Positions 26,247-35,602 of a DNA stretch of 37,842 bases are shown in pieces (position 1 is the first letter of the stretch; the number at the start of each line of letters is the position of its first letter). A program made the translations under genes and the position numbers. A model generated the notes under the pieces. It was given only the letters and a program-made list of their open reading frames with translations, did not search any database and had not been told where the DNA came from. The stretch spans positions 17,561 through 55,402 of the forward strand of contig NZ_CADCSU010000059.1 of NCBI RefSeq assembly GCF_902804475.1. Reading direction: 5' to 3'. Source of the stretch: Flavobacterium bizetiae (GTDB lineage: Bacteria > Bacteroidota > Bacteroidia > Flavobacteriales > Flavobacteriaceae).

Positions 26247-27608
26247 TTATTTTATTGCTCCAATGATATCATATTTGGTGATAATATGATGGTTTCCGTT
26301 TCCAAGATCAACTAAAACAGCATCATTTTCTTTGGTAAACAATTTAGAAACTTCTTCGATTGGAGTTCCTAATTTTACAATTGGGAATGGTTTGCCCATT
26401 ACTTCTTTAATTGGTTTCTCGGCTACGTTTTTATCCGCAACATAACTTCTAAATAAATCTGTTTCATCAACAGAACCTACAAATCCGTTAATATCTACAA
26501 CCGGAATTTGCGAGATTTTATACTTACGCATACGCTCGATAGCGTGCGAAACTAATTCTTCGGTACGAACAACGATCAATTGTTTATCGATATGATCTTT
26601 GATAACATCCTCGGCCTTTGTAATGTTTTCTTCTAAGAAACCACGCTCACGCATCCAGTCATCATTAAACATTTTACCTACGTAACGGCTTCCTGAATCA
26701 TGAAATAATACTACAACTACATCTTCTGGCTTAAAATGTTCTTTAAGCTGTAACAAGCCTTTTATACAAGCTCCGGCAGAGTTACCCACAAAAATAGCTT
26801 CTTCAAGTGCAATTTTTCTAGTGTAAACCGCCGCATCTTTATCTGTTACTTTTGTAAATCCGTCGATTAAAGAGAAGTCTACGTTTTTAGGTAAAATATC
26901 TTCACCAATTCCTTCTGTGATATACGAGTAAATTTCGTTTTCGTCGAAAATACCGGTTTCGTGGTACTTTTTAAAAACAGAACCATAAGTATCAATTCCC
27001 CAAATTTTAATGTTTGGATTTTTTTCTTTTAAATATCTCCCAACACCAGAAATAGTTCCGCCTGTTCCTACTCCAACTACAAAATGAGTAATTTTTCCAT
27101 CTGTTTGTTTCCAGATTTCCGGTCCTGTTTGTTCGTAATGTGCCAATGAGTTCGACATATTATCGTACTGGTTTACATACCATGAATTTGGTGTTTCTTC
27201 GGCCAGACGTTTTGAAACAGAATAATACGATCTTGGATCTGTTGGTTCAACATCTGTAGGACAAACTACAACTTTGGCGCCTACTGCACGTAAAATATCC
27301 ATTTTTTCTTTAGACTGTTTGTCTGATATCACACAAATCAGTTTATATCCTTTAATGATAGCTACAAGCGCTAATCCCATTCCGGTATTTCCAGAGGTAC
27401 CTTCAATAATAGTTCCTCCTGGTTTTAATCGGCCATCTGCCTCTGCATCTTCAATCATTTTTACGGCCATTCTGTCTTTTACAGAATTTCCCGGATTAAA
27501 AGTTTCGACTTTTGCCAATACTAACGCATCAATTTCAGCAACAATTTTGTTGAGTTTTACCAATGGTGTATTACCAATTGTTTCTAAAATGTTATTTGAA
27601 AAGTCCAT
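26247..27608 (-). CDS. Cystathionine beta-synthase-like PLP enzyme with C-terminal CBS domains
   Basis: A fold-type II PLP enzyme of 453 residues. ETIGNTPLVKLN starts the domain; Lys44 in NSVKDRM is the PLP Schiff-base lysine; GTSGNTGMGLAL and the phosphate-binding GVGTGGTISGVG follow. Residues of roughly 335-453 form two CBS domains (IGFVGSVDETDLF-type strands, ending KYDIIGAIK), like human cystathionine beta-synthase but without its heme domain. It likely makes cystathionine or cysteine from serine or O-acetylserine with a sulfur donor; substrate choice cannot be settled here. Plain cysteine synthase lacks the CBS pair. It starts 49 bases after the porin gene on the same strand. Confidence 0.92.
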   Translation of the reverse strand: MDFSNNILETIGNTPLVKLNKIVAEIDALVLAKVETFNPGNSVKDRMAVKMIEDAEADGRLKPGGTIIEGTSGNTGMGLALVAIIKGYKLICVISDKQSKEKMDILRAVGAKVVVCPTDVEPTDPRSYYSVSKRLAEETPNSWYVNQYDNMSNSLAHYEQTGPEIWKQTDGKITHFVVGVGTGGTISGVGRYLKEKNPNIKIWGIDTYGSVFKKYHETGIFDENEIYSYITEGIGEDILPKNVDFSLIDGFTKVTDKDAAVYTRKIALEEAIFVGNSAGACIKGLLQLKEHFKPEDVVVVLFHDSGSRYVGKMFNDDWMRERGFLEENITKAEDVIKDHIDKQLIVVRTEELVSHAIERMRKYKISQIPVVDINGFVGSVDETDLFRSYVADKNVAEKPIKEVMGKPFPIVKLGTPIEEVSKLFTKENDAVLVDLGNGNHHIITKYDIIGAIK

Positions 27609-27657
27609 TTCTATTTAATTTAATATTTGATTTTTTTATATAATATATGCCTTGTTT

Positions 27658-29625
27658 TTATTGGAAGAAATTCCAAACTAAACCAAATCGAATAACAAAA
27701 TCACGATAAGGATTATTAGGCGCCGAATAATAGTCGCTTTTAGAAAACAAAGCATTTATGTGTTCTGCTTTCAGGTAGAATCTTGTTTGACGAATTCTGG
27801 CATTTACGAAAACATCGAATAACGGATAACCGCCAATTTCTTTATCTTTCTGAACATAGAATTCTCCAACAACAGGGTTGTAACCATTTCCGTAGTACTT
27901 TGTAAAGTAATTAAAAACGATTCCGGTTTGCATAAACAAGGCTTTCTTAAAAAAGTGACCTGAATAATAAAACGTATTTCTTGTTACGAAATCCGGTACA
28001 TTTAAGATTAAATCTGACTGATCTACTTTTTGATATAAAAGTGTATTATCAAGAGCAAAAGCGCCAAATTTAAATTCACGACTTGCTTTTATTTCAAGAT
28101 AGTTAATCGCATTTCCGTACTGAGCCGGATTTATAATTTGTGTATTAACAGCTTTTTGAGCTGGGTTGGAAACATCTGCAAAATACAAATGATCGTTTAA
28201 AACGGTATACTGAACTTCTCCGTTTAACCAAGGTGTACGAACTGCGGCACTAAGCGAATTAATTTTCTCGTTTTTAAAATTGTGCGACCAGTTGTATTGT
28301 ACATAACTACTTTGGTACAAATTGTAATTATTATTTGGTAATTTATTGATGTTACGATATCTAAAATCAAACTGGATTTTATCACTAAAATCATATTTCA
28401 GTTTAGCATCCAAATCAGATAATGACTGGTTTGTAATTGATCTTGAATATAAAAAACGTCCGTTCCATTTGTTTTTTTGATATTCAAATTGTCCGCCTAC
28501 ATTATTAATTTGTAAAAATAAATTATCCGGAATCACATTTCCCGCAGCATCAACTAAAACTCTACCATATTTATAATTAGATCTGTAATCGTCTACGAAA
28601 AAATTAAATTTCCCTAAAAGAGAGTTTTCATACGCCACTCCTACTTTATTATACAATCTTTCGTAATGTGTCTGATCGTTGATCCCACTTGTCACGTACG
28701 AATCTCCAAATCGTCTTACAGATCTGGTACCAACTGTAGAAAGAACTGTTGCCTGATTGTATTCAAAAAATTTGTTCTCGTAATTAAACTGGTGCGTTAC
28801 ATATAAATTATTATTTCCTTCAGTTGGATTAATTCTAAAAGCATGATCAAAAAACAAACGTCGGCCTTTTAAGAACGACTCAGCATCTGTAAGATACACT
28901 TGCAATCTTTGACGGTTTTTATAATCCGGATTATCACTTTCAAAGTCAGAAGGCGTAGTAATTCCTCCGTTTTCTTCATTTAGAACATCCTGATAAGTAT
29001 AATGCCCGTTGATCGCGTATCTTCTGTCGGTTGTAAAATAACTCGTTGTAAATCTAAAATTTCCCGAACTAACCAATTGGTTTATATAATCTCCTTCTGA
29101 ACGTAAACCTCTGTACGCAATAGAAAAATTCAGATTTTTTGAAGTATTTAAAGTAATAAACGAATCTACGTTCTGACCTTTATTTATGGTTGTATTAAAA
29201 AACAATTCGGTCAACGGTGTTGCTGCTGAGTAGTAATTGATTTGATCTGCCTGTATATAATTAAAGTGTTTTCCGTTAAATCCTATTTCCGGATAAGGAG
29301 AAAAACTCGTTAAGCTGTATTGTAAAGTATTATAAGTCTGTCCGATATTTGCAAAAGACAAAAGTCCGAAATCATCCTTGCGAAGATTGTTTTGTTTGTA
29401 CGCACTTTTTAAGGTTAATGAAGTATCGACATAGGTGGTATCGTGCTCCAGCGTAATAATCTGATATTGATCTATTGTAGCAATTTTTGCCTTTTTCTTT
29501 TTAATAGTATCAGTTATACTTGAATATTTTGTATTCATATCTAAACTATTTTTAGAAGTATTTTTTTCCTGAGAAAACAATAAAGTGGGTACAACTAATA
29601 GGTATAGAAAAAAGAATATTCTCAT
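27658..29625 (-). CDS. Putative outer-membrane porin (PF14121-type)
   Basis: A 655-residue protein with an N-terminal signal peptide (MRIFFFLYLLVVPTLLFSQ, cleavage likely near residue 19). The rest has alternating short strands rich in Tyr, Phe and Asn, and ends in FGLVWNFFQ, consistent with an outer-membrane beta-barrel. I recognise the flavobacterial putative porin family from memory. There are no TonB box or plug-domain features. The solute is unknown. A TAnnTTTG box lies just upstream, and rnhB is transcribed divergently. Confidence 0.82.
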   Translation of the reverse strand: MRIFFFLYLLVVPTLLFSQEKNTSKNSLDMNTKYSSITDTIKKKKAKIATIDQYQIITLEHDTTYVDTSLTLKSAYKQNNLRKDDFGLLSFANIGQTYNTLQYSLTSFSPYPEIGFNGKHFNYIQADQINYYSAATPLTELFFNTTINKGQNVDSFITLNTSKNLNFSIAYRGLRSEGDYINQLVSSGNFRFTTSYFTTDRRYAINGHYTYQDVLNEENGGITTPSDFESDNPDYKNRQRLQVYLTDAESFLKGRRLFFDHAFRINPTEGNNNLYVTHQFNYENKFFEYNQATVLSTVGTRSVRRFGDSYVTSGINDQTHYERLYNKVGVAYENSLLGKFNFFVDDYRSNYKYGRVLVDAAGNVIPDNLFLQINNVGGQFEYQKNKWNGRFLYSRSITNQSLSDLDAKLKYDFSDKIQFDFRYRNINKLPNNNYNLYQSSYVQYNWSHNFKNEKINSLSAAVRTPWLNGEVQYTVLNDHLYFADVSNPAQKAVNTQIINPAQYGNAINYLEIKASREFKFGAFALDNTLLYQKVDQSDLILNVPDFVTRNTFYYSGHFFKKALFMQTGIVFNYFTKYYGNGYNPVVGEFYVQKDKEIGGYPLFDVFVNARIRQTRFYLKAEHINALFSKSDYYSAPNNPYRDFVIRFGLVWNFFQ

Positions 29626-29667
29626 TTGATCGCTTTATATGGAATTATTTTGGCAAAATTTGTCTGG

Positions 29668-29675
29668 CAAAGGTA
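29668..29675 (-). promoter_or_regulatory. -10 box of the porin gene promoter (TACCTTTG)
   Basis: TACCTTTG on the minus strand matches TAnnTTTG, 42 bases before the porin ATG. I see no TTG at -33. The divergent rnhB promoter is less clear (AATATTTG, one change from consensus, about 30 bases before its ATG). Confidence 0.65.
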
Positions 29676-29798
29676 AAAGATAAAAACGTATAAATAAAAA
29701 AACACTTGAATTTATACCACTGCTTTAGCAAATAGTAAGAGAACGAATGTTTTTAAAGAAAATTTTATAATATTTGCGAATCAAATAAAAAAAAGAAA

Positions 29799-30461
29799 AT
29801 GCTCGAAAAGAATTTCTCAGGATTTAATCTGGAAACCGGAACTGATGAAGCTGGCCGTGGTTGCCTGGCTGGTCCGGTAACGGCAGCTGCAGTAATTTTG
29901 CCAACCCATTTTGAGCATGAACTTTTAAACGACAGTAAACAATTGACAGAAAAGATGAGGGTATTTTTAAAACCCATCATCGAACAACATGCACTTTGTT
30001 TTTCCGTCACTCATTTACATCCTAACGAAATTGACGAGATTAATATTTTAAACGCTTCAATGAAGGGAATGCAGGAATGTATCCTGAAATTAAATCAGGT
30101 TCCTGAGTTTATTATTGTAGACGGAAATCGTTCTCTGAATGCTAAATTGGGCTTAAAGAATACTTTTGGCAAACAGTTTTCTATCACCGAAATTGAGTTA
30201 CTAAAATCGATTCCTAATCAAAGTATTATAAAAGGTGATGGTAAGTTTTTAAGTATTGCCGCAGCTTCTGTGCTCGCAAAAACGTATCGTGACGAATATA
30301 TGGATCAAATTCACGAAGAATTTCCCATGTACAACTGGAAACAAAACAAAGGTTATCCGACCAAAGAACATCGGGAGGCCATTAAAAAATACGGAACTAC
30401 AAAATACCACCGAATGAGTTTTAGACTCTTGCCGGATCAACTGGAATTGAATTTTGAATAA
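29799..30461 (+). CDS. rnhB: Ribonuclease HII
   Basis: RNase HII cuts RNA in RNA:DNA hybrids and removes single ribonucleotides from DNA. The 220-residue protein has the DEDD active site: Asp16 and Glu17 in TDEAGRG, Asp108 in VDGNRSL, Asp147 in KGDGKF. The signature [15 protein letters not shown] and the C-terminal [12 protein letters not shown] block complete the family. It is monocistronic, with a terminator directly after it. Confidence 0.97.
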   Translation: MLEKNFSGFNLETGTDEAGRGCLAGPVTAAAVILPTHFEHELLNDSKQLTEKMRVFLKPIIEQHALCFSVTHLHPNEIDEINILNASMKGMQECILKLNQVPEFIIVDGNRSLNAKLGLKNTFGKQFSITEIELLKSIPNQSIIKGDGKFLSIAAASVLAKTYRDEYMDQIHEEFPMYNWKQNKGYPTKEHREAIKKYGTTKYHRMSFRLLPDQLELNFE

Positions 30462-30464
30462 CAA

Positions 30465-30498
30465 AAAAGACTTATCCGTTTAGATAAGTCTTTTTTGT
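30465..30498. terminator. Bidirectional terminator after rnhB
   Basis: An A6 tract, arms GACTTATC and GATAAGTC with a CGTTTA loop, then T6. rnhB and the NTF2-like gene converge on it, so it serves both strands. Confidence 0.9.
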
Positions 30499-30520
30499 TT
30501 GTAAAGTATTTTACTTTCTA

Positions 30521-31372
30521 TTATTTTTTACTTTTTAAGAATTCAGCAAATTGTTTGGTATCAAAATAGAAAGGTCTGATTGCTGTAATTTTTCCATCCT
30601 TTATATCAAAATGTTCAGAAATTGGCATTAAAAGAGTCTTACCCGATTTTTTTGCTTTGGTTTTTATGGTAAAATAAATAATGACTTCATTTTTGGTCGA
30701 ATCACTAAAATAAACAGGTTCTTTTTCTATTTCTAAATCAAAAAATTCAGCTGATTTTGCATACATTTTAGTCCATTCATTAAAACCTACATATTTCCCT
30801 CCATAAGGCAATCCTTCTGCCTGATAATAAACAGCGCCTTCTTCTATTAAATGTGCCATTGTAGTAAAGTCTCTGGTCTTAAACAGGCTCTCGTAATATT
30901 GGGCAACGATCTTAAAATTTTCAATTTCCAGATTATTCAAAATTTCAGATTCAGACAAAGTGACTTCCGGATTCCAAAAACCAATAATTTTACTCACCTG
31001 ACCTTTTCCGTTGAGTCGTGCAAAATCACGTCCGGCCATTATGAGTTTATTTTTTGAATCTAAAATTTTCCAGTCCCAGCTTACATAATTGTCTTTTACA
31101 ACTTTCGGGCCTGATGTAAATACTGCATCGGGATTCTTTTTATAAAATTCATTTATAACATTGTTTAGGGCAGCTGTTCCCTTTATGGATGCAGAAGGAT
31201 CTTCGAAAGTGCTTTCCTCCAGCCAAATTGTTTTAATTATTTTTAACCTTGCCTCGCTCTTGCGTTCTGACCATGCTTTTTCATAAACCTCGATTGGATT
31301 TAATTTATCTTTCTTTTGAGCAAAAAGGCCATTAATCATAAAAATAAAACAGATAAAGTAGATTTTTCTCAT
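30521..31372 (-). CDS. Secreted protein with two NTF2/SnoaL-like domains
   Basis: A 283-residue protein with a signal peptide (MRKIYFICFIFMINGLFAQ). It appears to contain two related alpha-beta-barrel units, about 27-145 and 150-283: both have a start helix (VYEKAWSERK, and IVAQYYESLFKTRD), then a residue block like STFEDPSASIKG or YYQAEGLPYGG, and end in a strand containing FWNPE or RPFYFD. This is the NTF2/SnoaL pocket fold. No catalytic residue is clear, and the substrate is unknown. The terminator with rnhB is shared, and no partner gene is evident. Confidence 0.7.
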   Translation of the reverse strand: MRKIYFICFIFMINGLFAQKKDKLNPIEVYEKAWSERKSEARLKIIKTIWLEESTFEDPSASIKGTAALNNVINEFYKKNPDAVFTSGPKVVKDNYVSWDWKILDSKNKLIMAGRDFARLNGKGQVSKIIGFWNPEVTLSESEILNNLEIENFKIVAQYYESLFKTRDFTTMAHLIEEGAVYYQAEGLPYGGKYVGFNEWTKMYAKSAEFFDLEIEKEPVYFSDSTKNEVIIYFTIKTKAKKSGKTLLMPISEHFDIKDGKITAIRPFYFDTKQFAEFLKSKK

Positions 31373-31544
31373 AAGTCATCAAATTAGGTTAGCTAAAGCT
31401 TTTATTAAAAGTATACGACCAAATTTAGTATAAAAAACCCATAGTAGTACTACATTTCCATAATTTGCGATCCATTCAAAATCTCTCTTATTAAAGGCTC
31501 TTTTTTATATTTTTTACAATTATCCTGATTTTTAAATCCGTTTT

Positions 31545-32144
31545 TTATTTCAAAAGAGATTCTCTATCTCCAATCTTAAATGCAGCTTTAAGCTGATTTT
31601 CCCAGTCTGAAACATTTTCCTGAGAAGCTCTGTCTGCCTTATCAAAATAAAAATGCTCTTGGATTTCTAATCCTGAATACGTAAAAATTCCAGTATCTGA
31701 AGTTAGTGCCAAAGCTTTATCCATTCCCATTGCTTCATATTCTGCATTTGATTTTCCGTGCGAATTGATAATGATTGTTTTCTTTCCGGTCAGTAATCCT
31801 TTTTGAATTCCCTGATCGTATCGGTACGCAAATCCGTAACTAAACACACGATCGATATAACCTTTCATAATCGCGGGCATTCCTGTCCACCAAATTGGGT
31901 AAATAAAAATAATACGATCTGCCCAGGTAATAAAATCCTGTTCTTTTTTTACATCATCAGCGACTTTACCCATTCTTTGCCCATTCATATCGTCAAGGGA
32001 TAAAACCGGATTAAAATTGATTTGATTCAAATCGCGAACCTTAATTTCTGCTCCTGATTTCTGAAGACTTAGTAAAACTGTCCGTTTGAAGAAATGATTT
32101 AAACTACCTGAATTGGGATGCGCATAAACAATTAAATTTTTCAT
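31545..32144 (-). CDS. NAD(P)H-dependent oxidoreductase, flavodoxin-2 family
   Basis: A 199-residue quinone-reductase-like flavoprotein. It starts with LIVYAHPNSGSLNHFFK (flavin phosphate loop) and has IIFIYPIWWTGMPAIMKGYIDRVFSYGFAY, the signature of this family (KefF/MdaB/NQO relatives). I start it at the ATG at 32144; the longer frame adds 19 residues that do not fit the fold. Adjacent on the same strand is an AraC-type regulator gene ending 81 bases upstream, so this enzyme is a good candidate for its target, for example in quinone or electrophile detoxification. The real substrate is not shown. Confidence 0.88.
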   Translation of the reverse strand: MKNLIVYAHPNSGSLNHFFKRTVLLSLQKSGAEIKVRDLNQINFNPVLSLDDMNGQRMGKVADDVKKEQDFITWADRIIFIYPIWWTGMPAIMKGYIDRVFSYGFAYRYDQGIQKGLLTGKKTIIINSHGKSNAEYEAMGMDKALALTSDTGIFTYSGLEIQEHFYFDKADRASQENVSDWENQLKAAFKIGDRESLLK

Positions 32145-32224
32145 GTTTTCTATTTTTAAAGATTGAACATGACAAATGTAAAACGCAAGACTTGGGTACA
32201 ATTGTAAGAAAACGAAAAGAGGGT

Positions 32225-33043
32225 TTACGACAGTTTAGAGCTGCAGATATCGTTTTGAAATTTTAAAAACTTTGTGGGCGAAATATTCATATAATATTTA
32301 AAGTCATGAATGAGCTGACTTTGATCGTAATAACCGCATTCGTCAACAATCGTTAACCAATCTGTTTTAGACTCTTTTATTATATTTTCCTGAATTTTAT
32401 TTACCGCTTTTAAAAACCTTTCATAACGGTTGGCTTCTTTAATGGTATAACCAAAAAGTTTCTTCTGATTGAGCTGCACATTTCTTTCGGTTTGATTAAT
32501 CTGCGAAGCAATGGCTTTTATTGGATTCAGATTTTGATTTTGAAAATCAGATAAAAGTGTTGTCATCTCATTTTGCTCCCGTAAATAAGGTTTACAGAAA
32601 TCTAAAATGTAATCAACACGTTCTTTTGTATCAGAAAGTTTTTGCAGTTCTTCCCATAAAAGCGTAAAACAATTTTCATCAATTAAATCATCAGGATGAA
32701 TGGGCAAAGAATCGAAAAGTGCGTTGCCAAAGAATCTGTAAAAAGCGCCTTCTTTAAAATTGGCTACCAGAATCTCTGAGTTTGGTTCTAAAGTATAATC
32801 AAAGGCTTGTTTGATAGGACCAAGAACAATACATTTTTCGACTTCTAAAAAAGTATTTTGCTGTGATTTTAGAGAAGATTTTGTTCCAAAGTTAAAAACC
32901 AATATGGTTTGAAAGCTTGGCAATAAAGTTTTTGTTATGGGAAACGCCGTTTTATTTTCGGCAAAGTAAAAATGAGAAAAAACAGTTTCAAATGCTGAAG
33001 GAACGGCAATTCTATAATTGTTATTTTCTTCAGCATTTTTCAT
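32225..33043 (-). CDS. AraC-family transcriptional regulator
   Basis: A 272-residue regulator. An N-terminal effector part (about 1-160) carries no recognisable motif. The C-terminal two-helix-turn-helix domain runs from about 170 to 262: a first part ASQINQTERNVQLNQKKLFG, then the helix linker YERFLKAVNKIQ, and a second DNA-binding unit with DECGYYDQSQLIHDFKYYMN and ISPTKFLKFQ, the AraC signature. The gene precedes the flavodoxin-fold oxidoreductase in the same direction and probably controls it. The effector is unknown. Confidence 0.9.
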   Translation of the reverse strand: MKNAEENNNYRIAVPSAFETVFSHFYFAENKTAFPITKTLLPSFQTILVFNFGTKSSLKSQQNTFLEVEKCIVLGPIKQAFDYTLEPNSEILVANFKEGAFYRFFGNALFDSLPIHPDDLIDENCFTLLWEELQKLSDTKERVDYILDFCKPYLREQNEMTTLLSDFQNQNLNPIKAIASQINQTERNVQLNQKKLFGYTIKEANRYERFLKAVNKIQENIIKESKTDWLTIVDECGYYDQSQLIHDFKYYMNISPTKFLKFQNDICSSKLS

Positions 33044-33080
33044 ACTATTTATATTTTAGAAAACTTCTTAGTTGTAATTA

Positions 33081-33120
33081 ACACAGAGGAAACAGAGTTT
33101 TTGCGAACTTTGCGGTTAAT
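33081..33120. repeat. Dispersed flavobacterial repeat (CACAGAG...TTTGCGG type)
   Basis: The stretch contains ACACAGAGGAAACAGAG, then TTTTTGCGAACTTTGCGG. I recall very similar sequences from many Flavobacterium intergenic regions. It lies between lipB and the AraC gene. Confidence 0.5.
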
Positions 33121-33126
33121 TAAAAT

Positions 33127-33828
33127 TTACGAAATAAATTCTGCTTCGAACAATTGAGTCAAATGTTTGACAATTTTGGCTTTTACTTCGGTTTCATCGA
33201 CTTTTTCTACGCCAAGTTCCACTTGTAATGAAGTCACGCCTTTTCCGCGAATGCCACACGGAATAATGTTATCAAAATATCCTAAATCTACATTCACATT
33301 CAAAGCAAATCCGTGCATGGTTACCCAGCGTGAAGCGCGTACACCAAGTGCACAAATTTTACGTGCAAACGGAGTTCCTGCATCTAGCCAAACGCCAGTT
33401 TCGCCTTCGCTTCTTCCGCATTTCAAGCCGTATTCTTCTAAAGTCAGTATTATAGCTTCTTCCAGAAAACGCAAGTATTTATGAATATCGGTAAAGAAAT
33501 TTTCTAAGTCCAGAATCGGATAACCTACAATTTGTCCTGGCCCATGGTACGTAATATCGCCGCCACGATTGATTTTATAGAAAGTTGCTCCTTTGGCTTC
33601 CAGCTGTTTTTCGTTTAATAAAAGATTTTCAAGATCACCACTTTTACCTAATGTATACACATGCGGATGTTCTACAAATAGTAAATAATTGGGTGTTGGT
33701 AAATCGAGTTCTTCTCTTCGGTTTTTGATTTTTAAGTCAACTATATCCTTGAAAATTTCTTCCTGATATTCCCAGGTCGATTTATAATCTTTACTTCCTA
33801 AATCCTGAAGTTGAATTTTTTTATTCAT
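33127..33828 (-). CDS. lipB: Octanoyl-[acyl-carrier-protein]:protein N-octanoyltransferase
   Basis: LipB moves octanoyl from ACP onto lipoyl domains, the first step of lipoate biosynthesis. The 233-residue protein has GGDITYHGPGQIVGYPILDL, the catalytic Lys157 (in ARKICALGVR) and Cys191 (in NIIPCGIRGKGVTSL), spaced 34 residues apart as in E. coli LipB. It starts 5 bases after the upstream lipoprotein gene and is very likely in the same operon. No lipA lies in the window. Confidence 0.97.
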   Translation of the reverse strand: MNKKIQLQDLGSKDYKSTWEYQEEIFKDIVDLKIKNRREELDLPTPNYLLFVEHPHVYTLGKSGDLENLLLNEKQLEAKGATFYKINRGGDITYHGPGQIVGYPILDLENFFTDIHKYLRFLEEAIILTLEEYGLKCGRSEGETGVWLDAGTPFARKICALGVRASRWVTMHGFALNVNVDLGYFDNIIPCGIRGKGVTSLQVELGVEKVDETEVKAKIVKHLTQLFEAEFIS

Positions 33829-33833
33829 TTTAA

Positions 33834-34577
33834 TTATTTTTCAAACTCGACATCAAAGTTGAGTTTGTCAGGATTCTCCATATAATCCGTAAAAGGGTAT
33901 TGAATTGTAATTGATTTTCGATCTTCGCTAAACAAAGCATTTGGGTTGGATACTTTTTTGATTCGTTTAGGAAAATGATACTTTATAGTATAGGTAGACG
34001 AAGCAAAAATCATCTTGGACATATCTTGCACAGAATCTTTTGCTTTTGCTGCCAATTTTGCTTTATCGATTACTGCTTTACGCGTAAATTTCTTTCCGTC
34101 GTATGTATAGCTTAGTTTGCTGTTATTATCTCCTAATCCTTTTGCAAAAGGCGTTGAGCTATTTGCTCCGCCTTCTAATTTCTGAAGCGCGCTCAAAGAT
34201 TGCAATGCATCTTGCAATTCGTTTACATTTTTAAAATCAGTCGAAAGCGTCATTAAAAACTCTTTCTTTTCACCATTCATTTTGGTGTTTACAACAAAAT
34301 TTTCCAGTTTTTTAAGCTCTTTTTGAGCTTCTGGAGATAATTTTGCGATGCTGTCTTTTTTCTCTTCAAATAATTGTTTGAAGGTAAAAGTAGAATCTAT
34401 ATTTTTCTTAGCATCAGGTCCCAATTGCTCGCCTGCCATTGCCATTAAAGAAGAACCATCCATATCTACAGAGAATTTTCCGGTTCCGTTATCGTTTACA
34501 TAAATATTTTCGGTTAAGGTGCAACTTGTTAATGTTGCTAATACAAAACAAAAACTAAGTAATTTGTATAATTTCAT
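33834..34577 (-). CDS. Lipoprotein, paralogue 1 of an adjacent pair
   Basis: A 247-residue lipoprotein (signal peptide with LTSC, lipidated Cys19). After the Cys it reads TLTENIYVNDNGTGKFSVDMDG, and near the end YTIKYHFPKRIKKVSNPNAL and SITIQYPFTDYMENPDKLNF. These two blocks are matched by the neighbour at 34812 (TETININPDGTG; YSLKYHFPREIKSVSNEKAI), so the two genes arose by duplication. The middle is helical and charged. Function unknown. It is 5 bases upstream of lipB in the same direction, which ties it to that transcript but not necessarily to lipoate. Confidence 0.75.
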   Translation of the reverse strand: MKLYKLLSFCFVLATLTSCTLTENIYVNDNGTGKFSVDMDGSSLMAMAGEQLGPDAKKNIDSTFTFKQLFEEKKDSIAKLSPEAQKELKKLENFVVNTKMNGEKKEFLMTLSTDFKNVNELQDALQSLSALQKLEGGANSSTPFAKGLGDNNSKLSYTYDGKKFTRKAVIDKAKLAAKAKDSVQDMSKMIFASSTYTIKYHFPKRIKKVSNPNALFSEDRKSITIQYPFTDYMENPDKLNFDVEFEK

Positions 34578-34661
34578 AATGGCTGATTTTTTATCAAAGA
34601 TACGAAGACTATTTTATTTTATTTAATCGTGGATTTGTTTAATTGTTTATGCTAAGATTGT

Positions 34662-34802
34662 CCGCAGATTTTACGGATTTAAACGGATTGAACGCGGGTT
34701 CTTTCAATACAATCTTTGTCAAAGTTTAAAACTTTGACAAAGATCTATCACTTCAAAAATAAAAAATCAGTGCAAATCCGTTTAAATCCGTCAAATCTGT
34801 GG
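34662..34802. repeat. Nested palindromic repeat between the two lipoprotein genes
   Basis: Outer arms 34662-34689 and 34775-34802 are complementary over 28 positions with one mismatch and one G-U pair. Inside lies a 33-base near-perfect palindrome, 34712-34744, with 16-base arms around a single A. The outer arms contain ACGGATTTAAACGGATT, which I recall as a frequent flavobacterial dispersed repeat. Confidence 0.9.
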
Positions 34803-34811
34803 CTAATAAAT

Positions 34812-35528
34812 TCACTCCAAAACAACTTCGAGATTTGTTATTTCCGGATTTTGTAAACAATCTGAAAGTTGAAATTCTAATGTCATTGTTTTTTTATCTG
34901 GACTGATAATTGCCTTCTCGTTTGAGACCGATTTTATTTCTCTTGGAAAATGATATTTTAAACTATAGGATTGCGCTAATTTATACTTAGCGTACATTTT
35001 TTTTCTTTCTTCCAGCATTTTTTTATCCTTATCAAACTTTTGCTGATCGACAATTACCAAGTTTCTTTTGAAGGTAACGCCATCGAAAGTATATTTTATT
35101 TTAAAAGATTCTTTTGAAACCGGATAATTTTCTTTTAACGAATTGGACAAACTAAGGCTCTCATAAACATTAGGTATTTCTTCTATTTTTTTAAAGTCGG
35201 AAGAAATTATATTAAAATTTTCCATTTGAACGGGATCAACTTTAATATGCATTTTTACGTTGGCATGTTCCTGAAATAATGCCTGATCCGATTTATTAAA
35301 TTTCGCAAACGTTGCTGCATACTTTGTGATATAATCCTGAAAAACAAATATTGTATCAACAAATTTTTCAGAATCAGCATACGGACGTCCTAATTGCATA
35401 TAACTATTTTCGTCGCGTAATTGAAAAACTTCAATAGTTCCGGTTCCGTCCGGATTGATGTTGATGGTTTCGGTGATTTGGCAGCTTGAAATTAAGAGTA
35501 ATAGTAAAAAGGCTTTTATGTAGTTCAT
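34812..35528 (-). CDS. Lipoprotein, paralogue 2 of an adjacent pair
   Basis: A 238-residue lipoprotein starting at the ATG at 35528, with signal peptide MNYIKAFLLLLLISSC and lipobox ISSC. The upstream in-frame extension of 34 residues runs into repeat DNA and is rejected. It shares with its neighbour the block TETININPDGTGTIEVF after the Cys and the C-terminal YSLKYHFPREIKSVSNEKAI. The central part (KFVDTIFVFQDYITKYAATFAKF) is helical. Function unknown. The nested palindrome lies between this gene and the other copy, so co-transcription is uncertain. Confidence 0.75.
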   Translation of the reverse strand: MNYIKAFLLLLLISSCQITETININPDGTGTIEVFQLRDENSYMQLGRPYADSEKFVDTIFVFQDYITKYAATFAKFNKSDQALFQEHANVKMHIKVDPVQMENFNIISSDFKKIEEIPNVYESLSLSNSLKENYPVSKESFKIKYTFDGVTFKRNLVIVDQQKFDKDKKMLEERKKMYAKYKLAQSYSLKYHFPREIKSVSNEKAIISPDKKTMTLEFQLSDCLQNPEITNLEVVLE

Positions 35529-35602
35529 TTTTTTGAAGATACTAAGGTTCTGAGTTGCTAAGATACTGAGGTTTTTTATTTGATTTACATTTTCTTTAAG
35601 TG

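Noticed and set aside
32145..32201. Longer start for the flavodoxin-fold oxidoreductase
   Set aside because: The fold begins at LIVYAHPNSG; the 19 added residues (MYPSLAFYICH...) are a likely chance extension through the upstream region.
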